DNA of 64,000 nucleotides from Ilyonectria destructans (Eukaryota > Ascomycota > Sordariomycetes > Hypocreales > Nectriaceae): assembly GCA_020740775.1 (NCBI GenBank), contig JAHEWK010000008.1, positions 2,542,001 through 2,606,000 on the forward strand. The letters are read 5' to 3'. The translations under genes and the position numbers were made by a program. The notes beneath the pieces were generated by a model. It saw only the letters and a list, made by a program, of their open reading frames with translations, was not told where the DNA came from and ran no database searches. Positions within the stretch are counted from its first letter, which is position 1. Each line of letters opens with the position of its first letter. Of the stretch, positions 11,822-25,017 are shown in pieces.

Positions 11822-11963
11822 TGTTGGATTGTGACCTTGTGGTATGAAACCTTTGATCGATATCCTGAGTTGGTCAGAGGAGGCGTGAGATGACATAAAT
11901 CCCTCTTCACAAAGGGGATGGCAGGGGGCATCCTAGATCAATACAATCATCAGATTCAGGATC
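11822..11963. repeat. dispersed 145-bp repeat, copy 1
   Basis: Begins TGTTGGATTGTGACC and matches 35014-35162 in the same orientation over its whole length with scattered differences and small gaps. Shared blocks include GATATCCTG, AGATGACATAAA and AGATCAATA-AATCATCAG. The TGTTGG start is common in fungal LTRs, but neither the other end nor a target duplication could be fixed. Confidence 0.65.
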
Positions 11964-12124
11964 TACCCCCGGTTGAACAGTCATCCCTTATGTCACGGCC
12001 TGGCCACCCTGAAAGGCCTGGCTCACACGAATTGGACAATGTCGGGACAGACAGACTTGATAAGATTTGAGAGACAGACAACAATGAATCAATTGATTAC
12101 CCTCTCAGAACAGCAGTTCACTAT

Positions 12125-14020
<1,896 letters not shown>

Positions 14021-14551
14021 CCTTCATCAAGCGGATGCTCGCGATTTCCTAGTAGTGGAGTCGGCGGCTACGCTAACCTCCGCTGCCACACTGTATCATC
14101 TCACAGGGACCTGACGGCAACGCTAACCACGCCATGATTGATGTACACTAAAGTAGGTGTAGCGTATGTAGCTTCTCCGCTTTTGGTCATATCTTGGCTT
14201 GCGGGCACCTGTGATGGCAAGCCTAAGGTGGTATCTGTAGAAGTCGAGAACGACAAACCCGCTGAATGCCGAGTATATCCCCGAAAACGCTTTTCGTATG
14301 TCCAGATGACCTCGTGGCACTGTGATTCGACACGGCCGGAAAGATAGAAAGCCGATGGAAGCCTCGAAGCCGAAGGCCCCGAACGTCCGAAGGCCGGAGC
14401 ATGGAGATAAGTGATGTGGTTCGGCCGGTCTGGTCTAGCTTAGACTATGAGGGGCACACCATACAAGTTAATAAGGACATTTCCGTGGAAAGAAGTCTGA
14501 CATTAAGTCCTTCCCTAAATTTTACGACATCTTTGCGTCTACGGAAAAGTT
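14021..14551. other. intergenic between divergent proline genes
   Basis: A 530-nt spacer between the dead P5C dehydrogenase and the intact proline dehydrogenase. It has GC-rich CCGAAGG/CCGGA blocks at about 14350-14400. By position it would be the shared promoter of a proline-use pair. Confidence 0.45.
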
Positions 14552-16184
14552 ATGCGGCTGGGGTTACTCCTTCAGCACCACCAAGGCGCTCCAGGGCATA
14601 CCTTGCGCAAATCCTCATCTGCTTTTCTCTCGTCAAGAAACCAATATTCTCGAATAATTCCTCAAAAAACATGGGTGAGGTTCACATCTAACTCTTCCAA
14701 ACTAGAAGCCTCGGTACCTCGCCAAGCACCAAAGCGAGCGCTTCAGGGTGTTCCGCTCCCAATCCTCCTTCGGTCACTCGTTGTTTTATCAGTCGCCGCA
14801 CTACCACGAAGAATTTTGTCCACCATCATTCGCACAACAAAGAAGTGCAGTACTTACATCTCAGGGTCATCGATCTTGAGATGGCCCGTCCATCAAACGT
14901 TTTATAAAACGTTTTGCATCGGCTCTGCGAAGCCGAGCATCGAGTCCAACATCAAAGCCCTGCGGGGAATGGGCCTTGACGGTATTGTGTTGGCATTTGC
15001 CCGTGAATCAAAGTTTGGAAGCGGGGAAAAACCCGCCGTCTTGACAAAGGGGGATCCCAGTTTGCGGGAATGGGTGTTGATGAACATGGAGACTCTCGAC
15101 TGTCTGACGAGCAATGACTACATTGCTTTGCGTCTGACGGGCGCGGGGCCAGCTGCGGTGGCTGAGATGGATAGCTTCTCCCAAAAAGACCTGGTATCAG
15201 TTGGTTATAATGCTAGTCTTGAACGATTGCGTATATTTGGAGATGCTCTTGATGAGATATTCACTCTGGCTTCGCGAAAGGGCGTCAGAGTGTTGATTGA
15301 CGCTGAGTCATCTTCACATCAACCGGCCATCGATCACCTTGCCTTGGTACGTGTTTATCCTTGTATTATCGGAGCATGGAATCTAACAAATGTTGCTTAT
15401 TCTAGACAGCAATGTCAACATTTAACAAGGACGGCAAAGCTGTGATTTACAACACTTACCAAATGTAAGTTACGCTCGTCCAATCACTGGGCCAGAAACT
15501 AACATTTGGTCTTGTAGGTATCTAAAATCTGGCGTTACGAAAATGATCAAGCACCTCAAAATATCCAAGGACCAGGATTTCACCATTGGACTTAAACTCG
15601 TTCGGGGTGCTTACCTCCATGTCGAGCCGAATGCTTCGACCTTGCACTCTTCCAAGGAACATACGGATAAATGTTACGACAACGGAGTAAAGTTCTTACT
15701 AGGAGGCACACTGGAAAAAGGCAGCTACGACACGGAAGTTGCATCGGATCTTAAGTCGGGCTCAAGACCATGGAATGCTGAAGTCATGCTTGCTACCCAC
15801 AATCAAGCAAGTGTAGACAAGGCATTGTCGCTCTGGAAACACGGCGGCATTAGTTTACGCAAGGTCGCAAACGATAATGCAGGGATCGTTCAGAGTCTAT
15901 CCTTTGCACAATTGATGGGTATGGCCGATGAAGTATCTCTGGGACTTGTCTCTGAGAGGACAAACATTACCCGGAGCCATGAGTCTAGTGACGCCACAGT
16001 TCCGACACAATCAATGCCACCGATCGGTATCTACAAGTACACAATCTGGGGCTCCTTCGAAGAATGTCTTCTCTACATGCTCCGGAGAGCAGAAGAGAAT
16101 CAAGACGCAGTAGCAAGAACGAGAGGAACGGCGATTGAAGTTGCTCGCGAGGTAGCTAGACGAGTATTTCCCTTCGTGAATTGA
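14552..16184 (+). CDS. proline dehydrogenase, mitochondrial
   Basis: Three exons (14552-15346, 15406-15464, 15518-16184) with introns of 59 and 53 nt (donors GTACGT and GTAAGT) keep one frame for 506 residues. The first 45 or so residues are rich in Arg, Ser and Gln without acids, as expected of a mitochondrial presequence. FAD-barrel motifs of the PRODH family follow in order: VLIDAESS, IYNTYQMYLKS, LKLVRGAYL, VMLATHNQASV, FAQLMGMAD and the substrate-binding RRAEENQDA near the C-terminus. The enzyme oxidises proline to P5C and passes electrons to the respiratory chain. Its normal partner, P5C dehydrogenase, is a pseudogene next door, so P5C made here must be handled by another locus. KYTIWGS replaces the more usual Y-x-P-(Y/W)-G. 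Confidence 0.9.
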
Positions 16185-17940
16185 ATACCCAATCATTGGC
16201 TATCCATCTACCCGAGTCCGAATGTACGAACTTCAAGACGTGACGTAGTCTTAGTGTCACATAGGCATTGGGTTGACTTAGTTGCTGATATATCTCTTGT
16301 CATGGGCTGGAGATAGTACGTTTAGTGGAAGTCTGACATTCAGGTCCGATTTTATCCTCATATTAGTTCATTCAAAGTCGCGGAATTGGGGAATTTAGAC
16401 CAAGTTTCTCGTTCATGAGCTCACTTCCTTCAACAAAATGACAAAGATGCTTTTAATGAAGTATATTTCACAACCAATTAGAAACTATCTTTATAGAATA
16501 GATAATATCACATGAAGATAGCCTAGCCCCCCCTCTACACTCGTATGCAACTTACCAAAGTTGGACATAGGTCCCGAATCGTCGCCATCGTGGCTTGAGT
16601 TAGAGCCCCATATCGGCGTCCCCGGTCTTCGGCATGGGGTAGTGGGTCGAGTGGGCCCCGCCGGGGTTGGATAGCCGTCATTACAAGTGGTTAGAGTAGC
16701 CGACGATCTACTACGCAGTACGCCTGACCAACTGTCAGGATGAACTATGAACAACGACATGCGCTAAGCTACCTGTGCTGCTGGTGGGTGAGTCTTCTCT
16801 TTGGTGCTTATGACCGCGAAACTCGGCCACCGGCCAACACATTCCGTTAACTTAGCCGACAGCCCACTCAAGACGCATGCGAAACCGGATTAGCCAAGGA
16901 CGTAGCTTGAGTACAAAACGGAGAAGCTAATACCACCGTAGCCCGATGACAGAAAAACGCGGGGTAAGATTGTTCTGGGGCCCCGAGGTCTTGGTGTGAC
17001 CAGGATTCATCGATTTCCTCTGTGGTTAACCCACTTCCCTACATATGGGGAGACGTTGGCTAAATCAGATGTACTCTTCTGGACTCTGACACGTTCGGAG
17101 ACTGGCGAGAGAACCAACGGCTGACATTGAAGTTAATTGGAATGATGCCCTGCTGCATTTCCTTGGGTGTGCGGAACTGACCATGCTCAACCTCTGGAGA
17201 GCAACGTGGAAGATGGTCGGTCAATGGGAGATATTCCCAACCACTCCCAAGTTTTATAATTTTGTTGGACCGCGTAACGTATATGAACTGAAAAATTTCC
17301 TGTCAACGTGGCGCTGGCTAAGAAGGAATGATAACGAACGAGGCTTGGGGCAAAATTAGGTGATGCAATTGTTCAGCTGATGTGAACCCGTGTCGTCCTG
17401 GACCACTTCAATGCTAAGAATAGGGATACCAGACATACCCGGGCGTTCATGAGATGAGGGGAATCTTGAGAAGCATCGCAAATATCTGCGTAGCTTAACG
17501 TGTAAGATACATCCAGCACATCGTCTACAAGATGACATTGGAGGCTCTAGTGCTGCCAGTACCAAGACATTAACCGCCAGTGAGACCGGTTACCAACTCT
17601 AGTGGTCAATTTCCCACTAATCACAGCTTGCAATAAATTGAGCTGCCGTACTGTCGGTATGAGCGATTCTTCAAGAGTCACGACCCCACACCAGGGACAA
17701 GGTTGATGCGAACTGTCGGCTACCCTAACGCTTCCCCGATGAGCTATCTCTGAGTGAGGAGCAAACGAAGACATGAGTCAGGGACCCTCAACTCCACCTC
17801 ACCAAAGATCAGGGTGGTGTCATCAACGAAAATTGCGCTGTCAAGCGCCGAGGTGTAACACATCCAATTGCAACAGAAACCCGTCCCATTAATAAGCTCC
17901 AATCACATATTCAAGGTTACAGCCGGCCTACGTGCAATCT
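16185..17940. other. intergenic, no gene seen
   Basis: No frame with a recognisable motif. It ends at the 5-bp target duplication AATCT (17936-17940) of Ty3 element 1. Confidence 0.45.
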
Positions 17941-18156
17941 TGTGAAAGGCCTCTAGTGAGTTGATTCAACTAACTAGTCCCTATGCTGTTTACTTTCAAG
18001 ATGAAGAAAGGAAAGAATCTAAATACAAACTGGGTGCGTGAAGACGCGTTATATCTTCTTTAATATAGAAGATTCGAGAATCAACTCGATGGCGCTGTGG
18101 AGAAGAATTCGGGCTTGGCGGCAGAGCCGCCAGCCAAGTGGGCCTGACCCGTTACA
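17941..18156 (-). repeat. 3' LTR of Ty3 element 1 (216 bp)
   Basis: On the element strand it begins TGTAACGGG and ends CTTTCACA (TGT...ACA). It matches the 5' LTR without a visible difference. Confidence 0.95.
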
Positions 18157-21044
18157 TTACCCCCCTCCTCCAGAGTTGGCGTGTATCTCACGATGATTTT
18201 CGAAGTTGACTCTCTTCTTCTTCCGCTTTGTCCATTGTTTCCATGCATCCGTATGCCGTACAGCACTGAGATGCTCCCACGTGGGTCTCGAATAGTCCAC
18301 CCACTTCACGAGCACCTTCTTGTGCGTGCCTTCCTTCTTTTCATCGAGGATGCGTTCAACGAGGTACATCTCTTGACCGTCCACCAGCACTGGTGGGGCG
18401 CTCTCGTGATCGACCTGCTGTGATGGTAGCGGGTCGTCAGGGACGGGCCGGAGCAAATCCACATGGAATACTGGGTGTATGCGTCCGGGCACGTCTAACT
18501 TGTAGGCGTGTGGGTTAATCTCCTCGACCACTTGGTATTTTGCATGTAGCCAGTCCAGCTTCTTACAAGGCCGTGACGTCTTGACGTTCTTCAGATTAAG
18601 GTATACCCAGTCTCCAGGCTTGTAGCGGGGCGAGGCAGTTCTGTGCCTGTTGGCTTGGGCTTGCTGTATCTCTTGGGCCATAGCTATTGCAGCTTGCGCA
18701 AACTCTGTGGCGTCCTGAAGTCTCTGGATGAAGTCTTCTGCCATAACCTCGCCCTCCCTCGCATCTTCTGCTCTTCGATCCTCGACTAGCTGAATTGGCT
18801 CGTTGTGGTAGCCGTGCATGAAGAAGAACGGGCTTAGGCCGGTAGAGGCCGCGTCCCTCTCGTTGATTGTTGCCATGGCTATTGGTAGCAGGTCTAGCCA
18901 ATTCTCTTGGAGATAGTTTGTCCATATTCGTAGGATCTTCTCAACCTCTTGGTTCATTCGCTCCGTCGCTCCATCCGTCTGTGGGTGGTACGCCGTCGAT
19001 AGCCGCTGCTCGATCTGCAGCAGTTTGCAGAAGTGCTTCCACATGTCGCTGACAAACTGGGGCCCACGGTCACTGGTTATGGCTGTTGGAATACCATGGA
19101 CCGGGTAGTGCCGTTCGAAGAGTCTCTTAGCAACCGCTTCCGAGGAGATATCGCTCATGCCTTCGAGTTCGACGCCTTTGGTAAGCCGGTCTGTGACTAC
19201 CATGCAGTTCGTCGCGCCATCCCGTCCCGATGGTGGGAGGTCCGTAATGAAGTCGATAGTGACCTCGCTCCATATTCGTTGCGGAATGGGTAATGGCTTC
19301 AGGAGCCCTCTCTTCGTGTCTCTCCAAATGGTGTTCCTTCCGCAGACCTCACAGTTACGCACGAATTGGCGTACTTCGCTAGCTGCGCCCGGCCAAAAGA
19401 AGCGTCTCGACAGAATAGAGTACGTAAGGTCTCTCCCCGGGTGCCCGGTAATGTGGGAGTCGTGATCAACAGGTCCTTAAGCTTCTCAAAGGCTTCTTCG
19501 CATAGGTCGTCCCAACGGAAGGGTACGTCCTTTTTCGTTAGCCGTATCAGCGGCTCTGCTATCTCTGAGAACTCAGGCATGAAAATCCTATAGAAGTTCG
19601 CGAAACCGATAAAGGCTCTAACGGCTTTTACGTTCGTTGGCGTAGTCCATTCCTTGACAGCCTTGACCTTCTCAGGATCGACTCGGATCCCGTTCTCCGC
19701 CTCGATAATGAACCCGAGATATTTCACCGTCTTGACTTCGAATTCGCTCTTGCTGATGTCTAGCTGTAGCCCAGCATCCATTAGGCGTTGGAGGACCCTG
19801 CCGACTTTGTCGCGGTGGTCTTGAATGCTTCCAGAAGAGAAGATCAACACGTCGTCGATGTATGCTGACACGAAATCGTCTAGGTAGTCTTGGAGCACGC
19901 TGTTGATATACCGTTGAAAGGCTGCGGGTGCACCTGTCAGTCCAAATGGGACTACCAGCCATTCAAAAGATCCGTAGCGTGTTCTGAAGGCCGTCTTTTC
20001 TTCGTCTCCGGGGGCGACCCTGATCTTGTGGAATGCTGCTATAACATCTAGCTTCGTGAACCACTTTGCCTTTGCCACAGTGCGTAGCGTTTCGTTGAGT
20101 AAGGGCAGCGGATAGCGGTCCTTCTTGGTGATGTTGTTCAGTCCTCGGTAATCCACACAAAAGCGAACGCCTCCACCAGGCTTTTTCACCATGAGAACCG
20201 GTGCCGCCGCGGGTGAACTGCTAACTCTGATAAACTCCTTGTCGAGAAGCTCTGTAAGTGTCTTCCGCAGTACCAATAGCTCTTCGCGAGACATGCCATA
20301 AAGCGGACCCCAGGGTAGGGGTTTCTCGCGGCCGTGTTCGTCTCGTAGGACTTCGATCTTCAGGTCAACGCCTGGCCTGTGGGGAGGTAACTGGTTGGCC
20401 AGTTGTCGAGAGAAGGCTTGTAACCACTTGTGGTAGTGTGGTGGCAACTTCTCCACTGGGTCGATCTTTGGTTTCGGTCTCAAGGCTTTGTCGATGTCCG
20501 CCATCGTGACGGCATAAACTCCAACGCCGCCTGTACGTCTGTTGCGGCGCACGTCGCCTAGAAAGGCAGCGGCCATCACCTTCGAGACCTCTAGTCGAGG
20601 GGGCCGATAGCGTTGTCGGTCTTGTACTTGAGCTCCACTGGTTCCGATCTCCAAGTATCCTTCCTTCGCATGAATGTGAACATCTTGATCTTCCATCCAT
20701 CGTTTGCCTAGAATCATATCCCAGTTAAGGTCGTCAATGACGTACATAAATACACGGCGCTGTTGGTGTCCGTCTAGGTCGATCGATAAGTAAGTGATCT
20801 TGTCGATCTTAACCTCCTTGCCGTCTCCTGCTGCATTCTCGAGGATGCGAGGTTGAACAGGTATATGTGGCAGCTGAAGAGATTGGAAGGTCCGTTTGCT
20901 AACCGCGCCGTAGCAGAGGCAACCATAGTCGACGAGGGATGGTACGAAGTCCGTTCCATTCACCCTAACGTCTGCTATGAATGGATCTCCATCCGTTCTC
21001 TTTTTACCGGTTGTCTCCCATTCTCTCACAGCCGCCGCGTGTTC
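18157..21044 (-). pseudogene. pol: truncated pol of Ty3 element 1
   Basis: Directly follows the gag UAG in the same frame. The first frame (to 19299) gives protease and reverse transcriptase with the YIDD catalytic motif, then meets the 801-bp deletion at 19461-19464 and runs on into out-of-frame sequence. The second frame (18157 to about 19460) gives the rest of integrase: DFITDLP, TSDRGPQF and GATERMN around the D, D, E catalytic residues, then a chromodomain-like end (YLVERILDE, VLVKWVDYSRPTWEHL). The parts are in different frames, so no joined polyprotein is made. One base differs from the longer copy near 20997 (Thr versus Met). Confidence 0.9.
18160..18171 (-). promoter_or_regulatory. 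polypurine tract of Ty3 element 1
   Basis: GGAGGAGGGGGG on the element strand, three bases before the 3' LTR. It is the plus-strand primer site and is translated as the last four glycines of integrase; the TAA follows at 18157-18159 and abuts the LTR. Confidence 0.85.
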
Positions 21045-22364
21045 CTAGTCTGAATCTCCGTCGCTCTGGAGAGTGGCATCTTCGCCTTCTTCAACGATCG
21101 CGGCGTTGGTAACCGAGGGGCGCGAGGGGGCTGCGGCGTTGACTTGAGTGCGTCTGGTTACGCTCCCGGGCCGAATAGGTGCGGCTAATGGACAGCGTTC
21201 GATTCTGCAGTTATCTCTTCCGCAACGGAGACAACGTCCTTCGCGGTAGCGTGCATCCATTTCATCCTGATCGACCCACTTGGCACGCTTACCGAGCAAA
21301 GCCTGATCCTCTGGTCGCCTGGACTGGTAGCCATTCGTGTTCTTGCCGCCGCGGGTGCGCCCAGCGTTTACTTGAGTGGATGCTTGTGGGGTTGGCTCCC
21401 ATTCCATCATGTCCTCTCTTCTGACCTCAGCCTGCTGGACATGCTGTTGCTGAGATCTCTGGCTGCTCTGACTACCGTGGTTGTCCAAGCCCCTCGTGTT
21501 GCCGCGAGGTTTCTTCCACTGGCCTAACAGTTCCATCTGGCTGCTAAGCGAGTCGCACCTCTTTGCCAGCCCAACGTAGGTGCTAATCGCGACGGAATCA
21601 GAGCCTATAAGAGCGGCCTTCATTCTGTCGTTTAGTGCCTCCTGGAGGTAAGAAATCTTGCTGTCATCTGGCCAATATTCGGCATTGGCGTTGGCGATCT
21701 CTTTCTCGAAACGAGGGTAGAACGAAGTAAAGGGTTCGTTTTCTCCTTGCTTAATCGAGTGCAGGTTGCGAGTAGCTCTCTGTTTACGATCCTTCTCTCC
21801 GTACAACAGTTCAAGGCGGTTGAGCAGTTCAGCCACATTAAACGTCCTCTTCTCAATTTGCATCTCCACAAAGGTGGTCACATTGTCTTTAGCCTTGCCT
21901 TCCAGGCTCATAAAGACATACATAAAGTGGCCCTCTGCGTCTCCGAGGGCTTCGCCGTCGACTCGTAGCTTCCCTTCGGTCTCCAACTTCCAGCTACGCC
22001 ACTGGGACTTGTCACCACTGTACTTCGGGACATCTCGCAGCTTGGGGCGCTTGGTCGGGTGAGGACTGTAAGTGATAACCGTATTGGCGGGATCGGCGGT
22101 GATAGAAGGGTTGGTAGTAGTGTTGGGAGTGACAGGAACAGCGGTTGTCTTATTGTCTTCTGGCGCCAGCGTGGGCGCTGGTGTGGGCTGTATAGACTGG
22201 ATGGACGTTTCCAGTGCTAACAGCTTCAATTTCGTTTCCTCATTTGCCTCTCTTAGGGCCATATTCTCGGACCGCATAAGCCTGACTTCGCTCAAGAGTT
22301 GCTCGAGTACGCTAGCCGACTGGCTAGTGGTTTCCCCCTGAGTCATGCCGTCTGAGTGGTCCAT
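21045..22364 (-). CDS. gag: Gag of Ty3 element 1
   Basis: 439 residues from ATG 22364 to TAG 21045-21047. A short coiled-coil-like N-terminus (LLSEVRLMRSENMALREANEE) is followed by a Pro/Thr-rich linker, a retrotransposon Gag domain (PKYSGDKSQWRSWKLE ... FTSFYPRFEKEIANA) and a C-terminal zinc-knuckle-like motif. The knuckle is CX2CX4CX4C, with Cys in place of the usual His. The protein forms the virus-like particle. Identical to the copy at 57976 by eye. Confidence 0.9.
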   Translation of the reverse strand: MDHSDGMTQGETTSQSASVLEQLLSEVRLMRSENMALREANEETKLKLLALETSIQSIQPTPAPTLAPEDNKTTAVPVTPNTTTNPSITADPANTVITYSPHPTKRPKLRDVPKYSGDKSQWRSWKLETEGKLRVDGEALGDAEGHFMYVFMSLEGKAKDNVTTFVEMQIEKRTFNVAELLNRLELLYGEKDRKQRATRNLHSIKQGENEPFTSFYPRFEKEIANANAEYWPDDSKISYLQEALNDRMKAALIGSDSVAISTYVGLAKRCDSLSSQMELLGQWKKPRGNTRGLDNHGSQSSQRSQQQHVQQAEVRREDMMEWEPTPQASTQVNAGRTRGGKNTNGYQSRRPEDQALLGKRAKWVDQDEMDARYREGRCLRCGRDNCRIERCPLAAPIRPGSVTRRTQVNAAAPSRPSVTNAAIVEEGEDATLQSDGDSD

Positions 22365-22410
22365 TATTCTTCTTCGCTTGTGGCTTCTGGTGCTTCTAAC
22401 TTCTTAACTC

Positions 22411-22459
22411 CGGGTGCTTCGGGTGCTTCGGGTGCTTTGGGTGCTTCGGGTGCTTCGGC
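22411..22459. repeat. 9-bp tandem repeat in Ty3 leader, element 1
   Basis: About five to six copies of GGGTGCTTC between the primer site and gag, with one GGGTGCTTT variant. The second element has the same array at 59342-59390. Confidence 0.85.
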
Positions 22460-22525
22460 TGACTTTTTGACTTCTGGACTCGGGATGAGTCGTTGACTTC
22501 TGGACTTCAGCAGATTTCTGAAGTG

Positions 22526-22537
22526 ATCTTGAAAGTA
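22526..22537 (-). promoter_or_regulatory. primer-binding site of Ty3 element 1 (self-priming type)
   Basis: TACTTTCAAGAT on the element strand starts with the first base after the 5' LTR. It is the exact reverse complement of ATCTTGAAAGTA inside the LTR (22588-22599), where a CT-rich tract suggests the transcript starts. Confidence 0.8.
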
Positions 22538-22753
22538 TGTGAAAGGCCTCTAGTGAGTTGATTCAACTAACTAGTCCCTATGCTGTTTACTTTCAAGATG
22601 AAGAAAGGAAAGAATCTAAATACAAACTGGGTGCGTGAAGACGCGTTATATCTTCTTTAATATAGAAGATTCGAGAATCAACTCGATGGCGCTGTGGAGA
22701 AGAATTCGGGCTTGGCGGCAGAGCCGCCAGCCAAGTGGGCCTGACCCGTTACA
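22538..22753 (-). repeat. 5' LTR of Ty3 element 1 (216 bp)
   Basis: Element-strand order: a terminal inverted repeat TGGCGGC-AGA-GCCGCCA (stem-loop) near the start, TATATTAAA about 65 nt before a CT-rich tract, and the putative transcript start ATCTTGAAAGTA at 22599-22588. U3 would be about 154 bp and R-U5 about 62 bp. Confidence 0.93.
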
Positions 22754-23753
22754 AATCTACATTAGGAGTAACGATATAGCATAGCTTTTAAACTGCACTT
22801 TTATCCTTACGTGGCGCCTGCTACTAGTCACTGCGGATGACAGTGTATTGCTACTGAACGCACCTCTTGCTTGTTGAACTCAACAAGTTTGGAGCCGCGT
22901 GTCCCATACTTCTATCACACTGAGACACCATCTACGAAAGTCATTAGTCTCCGAGCTGAGATAGATCTTGCGGTCTCCAAAATTCTTCGGCGAATAGCAG
23001 CATTTTCGCACATATGCACACCCTTATACGTGCTGGCAAGTACGTTGAGGCAGTTGGACCTGCACGTAAATAAATGTCTGCTACAACGGGTGGAGTATAT
23101 AGAGCATGCTTGAAAGTCTACCACGTCTTCTCAGTCAATATGCGCGGTCATTTTCATCGCATCGGCCTGCCCATCTAGACAGCCCGTATTCGCAGATGAT
23201 AGAGCCACTGTATACTGCTCCGGCGATAATCGGCAGAGGATGCATATGAATAGCAGGAGGTCAGAAGCCGAGGAAGGGCGAGTAATCAGGTGAGGTTTCG
23301 TGGAAATGGTATGATGTGGTACTGAGGAAGAGCGGCTAGCATTGAACCTGAACCTGAACCTTTATTGGAGATGATCGGGGCTCATTGCTTCTAGACACAG
23401 AAGATTCCAGTTGCAGGCCGGCTCTAGAACATTCGTAAAGGGGCTAAAACTAGTGTACCAATCCAAAATAAGGCACAAAGCTGGCTCACTAGATAGAGTT
23501 ACCATTTTATTTTCAAGAGTCGTGTGGGAAATATCGAGATACTAAGGGTCTAAAGACTGGAACAAGAGTGGCCAATAGGCTTCTGCTCAACTAGATGGGA
23601 TAACCAGAGCTGAAGTTGAGCTACCAAGCGAATGAGGGTATTCAAGCTGTACTAGATGTTACTTGTGTTTTACATTATGATGCCTGGCTTTTAACTAGTT
23701 GAGACAGACATGGCTCTGAGCACGATTTCCCCCACAAGTGTTTTCAACTCGTA
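22754..23753. other. intergenic, no gene seen
   Basis: Starts with the right-hand target duplication AATCT. No convincing coding frame. Confidence 0.45.
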
Positions 23754-24188
23754 CTACTCTAAGTTACACGAAAGCCAACACTCTTCGAATTCAGTGTCGG
23801 AGGGGTATGCGGCAACATCTACAGAAGCAGCGTCTAAGATAATCTGAATCACCTCGGGGTGCCCATCTGTGCTGTTGGTATTCTTGTAGAAGGGCAAAGT
23901 GTCAAAATAGATGTCTGGGTAACCAACCCTGTATCCTATTGCATCTTCCTTGATGCTCTCGAGCACAGTCAATCTACCGTCGACAAGACCATTGACCAAA
24001 TCCCCACACATGTGATAGCGTGCCCACACAGCATCACCAAACCGGCTTTCGAGGATAGCATCGACATACATAGTGGCCCAGGGTTCGAATACTTGAATGC
24101 CAGGGGGTCTGTTGATCACGTCGTCGAGAGTAAAGTCCAAGAATAGTTGCTCAACGAGCGTCGTGTAACTAATAATAGGTACCTTCAT
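23754..24188 (-). CDS. hypothetical 144-residue protein
   Basis: A single-exon frame from ATG 24188 to TAG 23754-23756. The product is acidic, rich in Asp, Val and aromatic residues, with no signal peptide or membrane helix and two cysteines near the end (EECWLSCNLE). Composition looks like a folded soluble protein and the frame is free of low-complexity sequence. No family was recognised; it could be a fragment of a longer gene or an orphan. Confidence 0.4.
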   Translation of the reverse strand: MKVPIISYTTLVEQLFLDFTLDDVINRPPGIQVFEPWATMYVDAILESRFGDAVWARYHMCGDLVNGLVDGRLTVLESIKEDAIGYRVGYPDIYFDTLPFYKNTNSTDGHPEVIQIILDAASVDVAAYPSDTEFEECWLSCNLE

Positions 24189-25017
24189 AGCTACACGAGT
24201 ACAAAGTTAAAATCGGTAAAGCAAAGTGGGCCAAGTTGAAATACCTGGTTGCTTTATGAATTAAAAAGAGGGGAAATAAAACCGTGGTGGTATGGCGATT
24301 AGTGCAAGGTCGAGGATGTGGACGAGGAACAGAGAAGTGAAAGTGAGGGTAATTTCGAGGTCTTGTCTTTTGTATTCGGATAAAAGAAGGCGGGGCGATT
24401 AGGCAGCTGTGTGTGGGTCGCAAGAATGGGACGAGAAAATACGGCGCTCTACCGAGGCCAGCCTGCGTCCAGGGGAAATACGGCAAGGGCGCGACCAACA
24501 GTCGTCTTCGAGCCAACAGGCTCTGCGTTCGTATCGGTTGTGGTCCTCTAACAAAGCTGTGCTACAACGTGCCGATGGATGGCGTGATGCAGTAAAACCC
24601 AGCGGACTTTTACAGCCTATGCTATCGGATCAAGGAAAGCCATGATAGTCTTATGCTAAGGGATTCTGGTTAATCAAGTTGGAACTACAGACTGCCACGG
24701 CACCAGCCCTTCCACACTGCCGGCCTAACCTAATTTGACTACTTAGGTACGGCACGTCGGACAAGAACGTCATAACCCTGGCGATGTTCTGCACGGTCGA
24801 ATCTAGCTCACTATATCCATAAGCGAAGCTATTGTCACTCCACTCTGTTTCTATTTATTTATTATGAATCACTCCACCATATGCGCCTGCGACCTTGAGT
24901 GTGTAACTAACATGTGCATAATTTCACCCGTCTTATGAAGGCCGCAATTTTGACTACTGAAAGAACTGGAAGACATTATCTATATCATGATATGCGGCTC
25001 CTTCACCACGCTCGAGA
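24189..25017. other. intergenic, no gene seen
   Basis: Short frames in several phases without motifs. Confidence 0.4.

Larger units (their letters stand above)
17941..22753 (-). mobile_element. Ty3/gypsy chromovirus element 1, internally deleted
   Basis: 4813 bp bounded by two 216-bp LTRs and a perfect 5-bp target duplication (AATCT at 17936-17940 and 22754-22758). Transcription is on the minus strand, so the right LTR is the 5' LTR. Order: LTR, primer site, gag, in-frame UAG, protease, reverse transcriptase, deletion junction, integrase core and chromodomain, polypurine tract, LTR. Against the copy at 54071 it lacks 801 bp, the junction being at CGTG 19461-19464. The loss removes the end of RNase H and the zinc-binding start of integrase, so it is non-autonomous. 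LTRs look identical by eye, so insertion was recent. Confidence 0.95.
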
